Part shown: in pieces, positions 7,711 to 11,972 of the stretch
How the letters are laid out: each line of letters opens with the position of its first letter
How positions within the stretch are numbered: the first letter of the stretch is position 1
Source: an uncultured Lachnospiraceae bacterium
GTDB taxonomy: Bacteria > Bacillota > Clostridia > Lachnospirales > Lachnospiraceae
Assembly (NCBI GenBank): GCA_944376975.1
Contig: CALWEE010000032.1
Coordinates: 1 to 11,972 of the forward strand
DNA length: 11,972 nt
Reading direction: 5' to 3'
Notes under the pieces: generated by a model
Told to the model about the DNA's origin: nothing
Databases searched by the model: none
Seen by the model: only the letters and a program-made list of their open reading frames with translations
Program-made: the position numbers and the translations under genes

Positions 7711-8963
7711 ACTTTTTCCTCCGGAAGCCGGAACACCACGCCCTCCTCTTGTCCCAAAAGCTTCAATTTTTCCGTAAATCGGCGAAGATCCTGTTTCATC
7801 TCTGTCAAATAAGACCGACGGATCCACAGGAAATCACCGTTCTTCAAAGCAAGGAGCAGATGCGTCCGGTTCTCATCCATAGCTTTTACGTCTTCCAGTT
7901 CCGTCTGGGAAACCTTTGAGGGTTGTTCCGGTTTCTTTGCCGGAATCGGATCGTAAATCCAGGCATTGGTCCGATACAAAACAGGCCGACAGCTTCTCCG
8001 TCGGATGATTTCCGTCACCCGAGGACTTGTTGTGACCCGGGCTCCGGCCTGCTGCCGTTCCTCCTTCAAGTCATCCCACCATCCGCCGTCCGGGCGCTCA
8101 TAACCGTACTCCTGATCATAAAACATGGAATAGGCGAGGGGCCGTTTCTCTTCCTTTTCATCTTCTTGCCTGTTTTCTTCCACTTCCAGGTTAATCTCTC
8201 CATACTGATAGGCAAAACGGGGATACATCTCCGTCTCCCAAAGCTGCCTGTAGAGATCTTCCTGTTCCGTATACATCTTTTTGAGGCAGGAAAAATCCCG
8301 GCTGTACTCCTGACGGCGCTTTTTCATGGCAACCATTTCCTTCCCTTCGATCTGATAGTCGCAGCTTTGCAAAGTCATCTCCGGAAAAGAATAGATTTTC
8401 TCTTTCGCCACCGGTTCCACAATGCCGTCCGTATTATCCCCGAAAACATACCACTGCCCCTTTTGATCCAAAATGTAAAATATATCCCTCAGACGGACCG
8501 ATTCCACATGGGCAGCGCCGGAAAGGTTTTTGATCGTATCGCTTTCGTAAGCCGGTCCCCGTATATGGACTGCTCCGTCTTTTGTCACATAAACCGAGTG
8601 GCTGGAGCCGGCCGCCGCGCTGATGACATTGGACGCCATCCGCCTTGGCCTGTGATAATATGTCTCGCCAAATGCGTGAAAAGCTGTTTTCCTGTATTTC
8701 GTGATCTGGCCGTCTTCATTGCTGCCAATGCCGTACAATACATCCTTATCCGACAGGATCAGTCCATGTTTTACTCCGGCACAGACCCATGGACGCAGCC
8801 GATCCCTGCAAAGCCTGAAATGGGAACCGACCCATGCTTCATATTCCTCTTTGTCTAAAAAAATCCGGTCCAGCTGGTCGAATCCGCAGAATGGGCAGGC
8901 ATCCGCCCCTTCCGGCAGTTCCTTATAGCAGGCCGGACATGTTTTATTTTTTTCTTCATTCAT
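7695..8963 (-). CDS. Zinc-ribbon/RCC1-like repeat protein (third paralogue)
   Basis: This is a 422-residue protein. The N-terminal zinc ribbon has two CxxC pairs (Cys9/12 and Cys23/26) and is followed by a family-specific FDQLDRIFLDKEEY linker (28-41). Residues about 62-185 carry three degenerate RCC1-like repeats: VKHGLIL..LYGIGSNEDGQI, then ISAAAGSSHSVYVTKDGAVHI, then FYILDQKGQWYVFGDNTDG. RCC1 repeats form beta-propellers that bind proteins or chromatin in eukaryotes; bacterial ones are mostly uncharacterised. A charged helical segment (215-310) precedes the shared IYDPIP motif (336-341) and a C-terminal domain with KNGDFLW (374-380). The gene starts 22 bases after its paralogue's stop with GGAG seven bases upstream, and overlaps the GT-like gene by 16 bp. 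It is probably a cytoplasmic recognition or adaptor protein; binding partners are unknown. Confidence 0.87.
   Translation of the reverse strand: MNEEKNKTCPACYKELPEGADACPFCGFDQLDRIFLDKEEYEAWVGSHFRLCRDRLRPWVCAGVKHGLILSDKDVLYGIGSNEDGQITKYRKTAFHAFGETYYHRPRRMASNVISAAAGSSHSVYVTKDGAVHIRGPAYESDTIKNLSGAAHVESVRLRDIFYILDQKGQWYVFGDNTDGIVEPVAKEKIYSFPEMTLQSCDYQIEGKEMVAMKKRRQEYSRDFSCLKKMYTEQEDLYRQLWETEMYPRFAYQYGEINLEVEENRQEDEKEEKRPLAYSMFYDQEYGYERPDGGWWDDLKEERQQAGARVTTSPRVTEIIRRRSCRPVLYRTNAWIYDPIPAKKPEQPSKVSQTELEDVKAMDENRTHLLLALKNGDFLWIRRSYLTEMKQDLRRFTEKLKLLGQEEGVVFRLPEEKVWKRI
7718..7722 (-). promoter_or_regulatory. Ribosome binding site deciding the start of the GT-like gene
   Basis: GGAGG lies 7 bases before ATG 7710, inside the end of the upstream gene. 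This selects the 311-residue product over the 350-residue frame that starts at 7827. Confidence 0.65.
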
Positions 8964-8984
8964 TTCTTTTCTCCGAAAATTCCA

Positions 8985-10007
8985 TCAATCGTCGCCATCT
9001 GTCATTCCGTCTTTTCTTTCACAAGGAATCGGCTCGAAAACAGCCTCATTCGTCCGATACACCACCGAATGATAATCCCTCCAGTATTCACTCACTTTTA
9101 TCCAGGACGGCGAAACCATCTCCCAGTCTTTTTGGGCCCACCAGTAGGATACCGGATTTCCGGCAAACATTTCCTGCCATTTTCCAAAGTCCTCCTTGTC
9201 CTCTTTGGCGATCCGGATATTTTTTTCACTGATCCGTGTATACTCTGCATCTAAATCTACCCAAAGATTATGGCTTGAATACCGGGCGCAAAGTTCTTTA
9301 TATCTGTCCAGTCCGCAGATCCATCTGTATATTGAGCTGAGATCTTCTCCAAACAGCCGGTTGCCGGAAGCGCTTCGGGTGATCATAAAAGAGCCCTTTT
9401 CCTCCAGGCGTTGCGCCCATCCCTCAAAGTAATAGTTGACTGTCCTTTCATGTCTGTCCGGCGGCCGCCATACTTCTTCTTTCACCCGCGGGGCAAAAAT
9501 GTCCGTCCGGTTATCGCCAAAGGCAAACCACTGTCCCTGCGTATCCAGGATAAAAAAACGATCCCGCTTTTTATCCGCCTCCACCCGTACCGCGCCGGAA
9601 AAGCCTTTAAACCGTTCTCCGAATACACCCCTTCCCTGGATGTGTACCTGTCCGTCAGATGTGACATAAATGGAATAGTTACAGCCGGCATCGGCGCTGA
9701 TCACCCCATCCTGCATCCGTATCCGGTGATCATAATTCTCCTGATCCGTATCGCTGATCTGCCCCGTATCATTGCAGCCAATGCCGTAAAGAGCGCCGCC
9801 TTCCAGTATCAGCCTATGCTTTGCCCCCTGGAATACGCAAGGCTCTGACCGCCCTGCGCAGGAATCCAGCTTTGTCCGCAGCCATACCTTTTGATCGTCT
9901 CTGTCCAGAAATATCCGATCCAGTTGGGAAAACCCGCAGAATGGGCAGGTATCCGTCCCTTCCGGCAGATCCTTATGGCAGGCCGGACATATTTTCCCTT
10001 TTCCCAC
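8985..10007 (-). CDS. Zinc-ribbon/RCC1-like repeat protein (second paralogue, short C-terminus)
   Basis: This is a 340-residue protein from a GTG start at 10007. The zinc ribbon uses Cys7/10 and Cys21/24, followed by FSQLDRIFLDRDD. Three RCC1-like repeats follow at about 58-170: AKHRLILEGGALYGIGCND, then ISADAGCNYSIYVTSDGQV, then FFILDTQGQWFAFGDN. Its repeats align without gaps to the first paralogue (both have QGRGV...RFKGF.GAVRVEA), while its zinc ribbon is closest to the third. The protein ends ten residues after the shared FEPIPC motif and lacks the roughly 80-95-residue C-terminal domain of both paralogues. Only 21 bases separate it from the next gene, so no remnant can follow. GTG 10007 is preferred because AAGGAGG lies six bases upstream; ATG 10013 abuts that site directly, and the 10094 start would put the TATAAT box inside the gene. 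It is the first gene of the main operon. Confidence 0.85.
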   Translation of the reverse strand: MGKGKICPACHKDLPEGTDTCPFCGFSQLDRIFLDRDDQKVWLRTKLDSCAGRSEPCVFQGAKHRLILEGGALYGIGCNDTGQISDTDQENYDHRIRMQDGVISADAGCNYSIYVTSDGQVHIQGRGVFGERFKGFSGAVRVEADKKRDRFFILDTQGQWFAFGDNRTDIFAPRVKEEVWRPPDRHERTVNYYFEGWAQRLEEKGSFMITRSASGNRLFGEDLSSIYRWICGLDRYKELCARYSSHNLWVDLDAEYTRISEKNIRIAKEDKEDFGKWQEMFAGNPVSYWWAQKDWEMVSPSWIKVSEYWRDYHSVVYRTNEAVFEPIPCERKDGMTDGDD

Positions 10008-10013
10008 ATTCAT

Positions 10014-10020
10014 CCTCCTT
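10014..10020 (-). promoter_or_regulatory. Ribosome binding site deciding the start of the second zinc-ribbon/RCC1 gene
   Basis: A full AAGGAGG directly abuts ATG 10013 and lies 6 bases before GTG 10007 in the same frame. Zero spacing is not functional, so GTG 10007 is the better start. Confidence 0.6.
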
Positions 10021-10058
10021 TTTTGATAAACTTCTTCCTTTCTGATGCTTCTGTATTT

Positions 10059-10089
10059 ATTATACAGGCCGTTTCCCGTTTTTTCTCCA
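10059..10089 (-). promoter_or_regulatory. Putative promoter of the main operon
   Basis: A perfect TATAAT lies at 10059-10064 on the minus strand, about 50 bases upstream of the start codon at 10007. The -35 region is weak: TGGAGA (10084-10089, spacing 19) or GGAGAA (10083-10088, spacing 18). A weak -35 box is often seen where an activator helps. Transcription would begin near 10052, downstream of the alternative ATG at 10094. Confidence 0.5.
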
Positions 10090-10110
10090 GTCATTTACCG
10101 CCGTTTCCCG
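10068..10110 (-). repeat. Pair of 11-bp direct repeats at the operon promoter
   Basis: CGGGAAACGGC occurs exactly twice on the minus strand (10068-10078 and 10100-10110), 32 bases apart start to start, which is about three helical turns. One copy lies inside the promoter spacer and the other upstream of the -35 region. This spacing is what a regulator binding two sites on one face of the DNA would need, so it is a candidate operator. Confidence 0.4.
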
Positions 10111-10117
10111 GAATACG

Positions 10118-10189
10118 GGAACAGATCATCCGCGCTCCGGTCTTGCATGGATCCTTCGAAGTGATCGCTCGCCCGTCAGAACCTGTTCC
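10118..10189 (-). repeat. Inverted repeat in the 10014-10210 gap
   Basis: GGAACAG (10183-10189, minus strand) and CTGTTCC (10118-10124) are a perfect 7-bp inverted repeat enclosing 58 bases that include a CTTCGAAG palindrome (10154-10161). It lies after the stop of the first paralogue. No T-run follows, so it is not a standard terminator. No known riboswitch or T-box signature is seen in this gap. Confidence 0.25.
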
Positions 10190-10210
10190 GCCGCCCGGAA
10201 ATTTTCCATC

Positions 10211-11590
10211 TTAAAGACTCAGTTCAAAAGCGATGGGCACATCAAATAACATCCAGCTATATTTATCATTTCTCACGTCTTTCCAAACTTTTCTTAAAAA
10301 TGTTTTAGAAGATTTCGAGTTTATCCGTATCAAAGGCTTTGTAAGCTGACGCTCCATATACTCTTTTATTTTTTTCTCTGCCACCCAGAGGAATTTGCCT
10401 TCTTCAATACAGATAAGATATCTCTCACCGTATTTATCCGCCATCGGAATCTCTTGAAACATCCACGGCCATTCCCGTTTTTCCTCTTTTACTTTACAGG
10501 GGATCGGATCGTAAATCTGACGGCATTCATAATATAAGGCTATACTGTAAGATTCTTCATATTCTTTTGCATATAAAGCGTTTCTGTCCCAAGGATACCC
10601 TCTATTATCGTATCTCCGATCCATTAAGTAATTCCAGCACTCATTCAGCGTCTGCTGATCCGCTTCTTTTTTTAACCGACTATCCAGTTGTGTGATTTCC
10701 ATCCGCAGATTTTTTTCTCCCAGCCGTTTTCTCAGATCCTGGTACCTTTCATGACGGCTGACCTGGAAAAGAAGCTGATTTCGGGCGTCTGTCAGTTCGC
10801 CATGAACTGAAAAATGTCCCGTATAAAAACTACGGCCAGTGTAGGGCTGGAAGGCCTTTGGAAGTATTTCGCCTTTTCCGCTATAGAAGTACCGAACCGT
10901 CTGCACCTTACAGTTTGGCCAATAAAACGCCATTTTTTCTACCTGCCCAGTCAGATGGCCGTCCTCATTATCTCCGAACGCAAGCCACTGCCCTTCTTTA
11001 TTTTGTAAATAAAAAACATCTCCATGATCTTTGGATGCTTCTACCCGCACGGCACCCTCAAACCCTTTGAAACGATCCTTATAGACGCCCCTCCCCTGCA
11101 AATAAACCTGCCCGTTTTTTGAAATATATAGAGTGTAATTTAAACTTGCGGCCGCGCTTAGCACGTGATCGGCGATCAGATGAGGGGTGGTATAGGATCT
11201 TCTATCAGAATCAGCTATTTGTCCGGTATCATTTTCACCGATGCCATAAAGTTTTCCATCGCCGGTAAGGATAAGTCCGTGTCTGGCGCCAGCGATCACC
11301 TTCACATTCTCATGCTCAACCGCAGGCCGTCCGAACCATGACTTTACGATCGTCTGCTCCCTTTCCAAAAACAAAGGCGGCAAAACGTCCTCCTTTATCT
11401 GTCCTCCATCCAGCCTGGTTTCTTTTTTGGGCTTCTCTTGGGATGAACGCTTTTCTTTTTGCCAGTCCTCATAATCCTCTTTGCTTAAAAATATCCGATT
11501 CATCTGGTCAAAACCGCAAAACGGACAAACATCTGCTTCCTGCCCGATATCTTTTTTACAAACCGGACATATTTTTCCTCTTTTCATCAT
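10211..11590 (-). CDS. Zinc-ribbon/RCC1-like repeat protein (first paralogue)
   Basis: This is a 459-residue protein from ATG 11590. The zinc ribbon uses Cys8/11 and Cys22/25, then FDQMNRIFLSKEDY (27-40) and a charged, probably disordered linker (41-75). RCC1-like repeats occupy about 96-212: VKVIAGARHGLILTGDGKLYG, LSAAASLNYTLYISKNGQVYL, and FYLQNKEGQWLAFGDNEDG; the first fits the RCC1 consensus best. A helical middle (265-345) leads to IYDPIP (359-364) and a C-terminal domain with EEGKFLW (396-402). The gene looks more AT-rich by eye than the operon below it. It is a single gene with its own putative promoter and is separated from the second paralogue by 200 bp. The start is one of GTG 11593, ATG 11590 or ATG 11587; 11590 lies eight bases from AGGAG. 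Function is not established. A protein-recognition propeller is the likely role. Confidence 0.87.
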   Translation of the reverse strand: MMKRGKICPVCKKDIGQEADVCPFCGFDQMNRIFLSKEDYEDWQKEKRSSQEKPKKETRLDGGQIKEDVLPPLFLEREQTIVKSWFGRPAVEHENVKVIAGARHGLILTGDGKLYGIGENDTGQIADSDRRSYTTPHLIADHVLSAAASLNYTLYISKNGQVYLQGRGVYKDRFKGFEGAVRVEASKDHGDVFYLQNKEGQWLAFGDNEDGHLTGQVEKMAFYWPNCKVQTVRYFYSGKGEILPKAFQPYTGRSFYTGHFSVHGELTDARNQLLFQVSRHERYQDLRKRLGEKNLRMEITQLDSRLKKEADQQTLNECWNYLMDRRYDNRGYPWDRNALYAKEYEESYSIALYYECRQIYDPIPCKVKEEKREWPWMFQEIPMADKYGERYLICIEEGKFLWVAEKKIKEYMERQLTKPLIRINSKSSKTFLRKVWKDVRNDKYSWMLFDVPIAFELSL

Positions 11591-11598
11591 CACCTTGT

Positions 11599-11603
11599 CT
11601 CCT
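11599..11603 (-). promoter_or_regulatory. Ribosome binding site of first zinc-ribbon/RCC1 gene
   Basis: AGGAG within AAAAGGAGA lies 8 bases before ATG 11590 and 5 before GTG 11593. Three consecutive start-capable codons (GTG ATG ATG) follow, so the exact start within nine bases is open. Confidence 0.6.
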
Positions 11604-11668
11604 TTTACAGCCCGTCTTTTCTGACACAGCGGTTTTTAAAGCCCCCAATTTTCTTTCTGCGCTGTTTA

Positions 11669-11697
11669 TATATAACAAAAGAAGGGGATCTCTCCAA
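11669..11697 (-). promoter_or_regulatory. Putative promoter of the first zinc-ribbon/RCC1 gene
   Basis: TTGGAG (11692-11697) and TATATA (11669-11674) are separated by exactly 17 bases on the minus strand, about 80 bases upstream of the start codon at 11590. Both boxes are imperfect (3/6 and 4/6 to consensus). The position between a terminator and an isolated gene supports the call. It overlaps the terminator hairpin. Confidence 0.4.
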
Positions 11698-11723
11698 CGT
11701 TTACCGTCTTCGGGATCCCCTCC
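11671..11723 (-). terminator. Likely rho-independent terminator of the EF-G gene
   Basis: Reading the minus strand, GGAGGGGATC (11714-11723) pairs with GATCCCCTTC (11681-11690), a 10-bp stem with one G-T wobble. A 23-base loop follows, and then TTTTGTTAT. The loop is long but contains a small CCG/CGG pairing. The plus strand also has a T-rich run after the stem, so it might work in both directions. Its 3' arm overlaps the putative promoter of the next gene. Confidence 0.55.
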
Positions 11724-11741
11724 TTTATCATGAAGGAAATG

Positions 11742-11777
11742 ACAGATAGCATCCGGCGGATGCCGCTTCCTATCTGT
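11742..11777 (-). other. Hairpin just after the EF-G stop codon
   Basis: An outer 8-bp inverted repeat ACAGATAG / CTATCTGT (11770-11777 and 11742-11749) encloses an inner perfect 6-bp stem GCATCC / GGATGC with a GGC loop (11749-11763). The outer arm touches the EF-G stop codon. No T-run follows, so it may protect the 3' end of the mRNA or be the first part of a two-hairpin terminator. Confidence 0.55.
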
Positions 11778-11972
11778 TATTCATCCGTACCTTCCGCCAC
11801 GACTTTATCCTGTACGTCCGAAGGCGCCTGTTCATAGCGGCTGAAGGAATACGCGTAAGTACCTCTGCCGCCGGTCATGGAACGAAGATTCGTGGAATAT
11901 CAGTATAATTCTGAAAGCGGGATATCCGCGACGATTTCTGTCTTACCGCCTTCAACCGGGTTCATGCCAAGC
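11777..11972 (-). pseudogene. fusA: Elongation factor G-family C-terminal domain with in-frame stop (partial)
   Basis: The visible 3' end encodes the C-terminal domain of an EF-G-type translational GTPase: GMNPVEGGKTEIVADIP, SELY, then after an in-frame TGA (11900-11902) YSTNLRSMTGGRGTYAY and RYEQAPSDVQ to a TAA at 11777-11779. The reading frame is the same on both sides of the TGA, so this is a nonsense codon, not a frameshift. Family members have an amino acid here (GELYGYSTDLRSM-like), and one base change (GGA to TGA, for example) would explain it. If real, the product loses its last 40 residues, part of domain V, which is needed for function. Alternatives are a sequencing or assembly error, or a redundant paralogue decaying. 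The GTPase domain lies outside the window, so the exact EF-G subfamily and gene symbol are provisional. Confidence 0.75.

Noticed and set aside
7711..7827. 39-residue N-terminal extension of the GT-like protein
   Set aside because: It lies wholly inside the upstream gene and a strong ribosome site supports ATG 7710.
7923..8858. 311-codon open frame on the plus strand
   Set aside because: It lies antisense to the third zinc-ribbon/RCC1 gene and has no recognisable motifs.
10014..10094. 27-residue N-terminal extension of the second zinc-ribbon/RCC1 protein
   Set aside because: It contains the TATAAT box, has no matching sequence in the paralogues and only a weak ribosome site.
10111..10210. 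T-box or other riboswitch in the gap
   Set aside because: No T-box TGGAACCGCG-type core or known riboswitch motif is seen, and no terminator stem with T-run follows.
1..11972. CRISPR array, tRNA, rRNA or insertion sequence
   Set aside because: No regularly spaced repeats, no cloverleaf or rRNA-like sequence, and no transposase or terminal inverted repeats were seen.

Overview
The window looks like chromosomal DNA of an anaerobic gut-type Clostridia, most likely Lachnospiraceae. I infer this from mid-range GC, strong AGGAGG-type ribosome binding sites, an elongation factor G tail of the clostridial type and a SpoVK-like AAA ATPase. I cannot name the species. Every gene I can support is on the minus strand, so transcription runs from high to low coordinates.

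At the right edge (11777-11972) is the C-terminal end of an elongation factor G-family gene with an in-frame TGA 40 codons before its natural stop. It is followed by two hairpins, the second terminator-like. Then come three tandem paralogues, each with an N-terminal four-cysteine zinc ribbon, RCC1-like repeats and a family-specific C-terminal part (10211-11590, 8985-10007, 7695-8963). The first stands alone behind its own likely promoter. A second promoter with a perfect TATAAT box and a pair of 11-bp direct repeats lies in the 10014-10210 gap. From about 10007 to the left edge all genes overlap or are at most 21 bp apart, so they are probably one operon.

Operon order in the direction of transcription: zinc-ribbon/RCC1 protein; second zinc-ribbon/RCC1 protein; a glycosyltransferase-like protein with a DxD motif; an Hsp70-like ATPase with a short C-terminal region; a coiled-coil protein; an NrdG-like radical SAM protein without an NrdD partner in view; a membrane-anchored coiled-coil protein; a soluble coiled-coil protein sharing its C-terminal domain; and a CbbX/SpoVK-like AAA+ ATPase with a large N-terminal extension, cut by the left edge.

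Together this reads as a multi-component accessory system. It combines two ATP-driven remodelling machines (Hsp70-like and AAA+), an iron-sulfur radical enzyme, a possible glycosyltransferase, membrane-linked coiled-coil scaffolds and beta-propeller-like zinc-ribbon proteins that could recognise targets. I do not recognise it as a described system. Its function (conflict/defence, protein quality control, or protein modification) cannot be decided from the sequence alone. The closest functional statement I can support is ATP-dependent protein remodelling coupled to a redox or radical activity.
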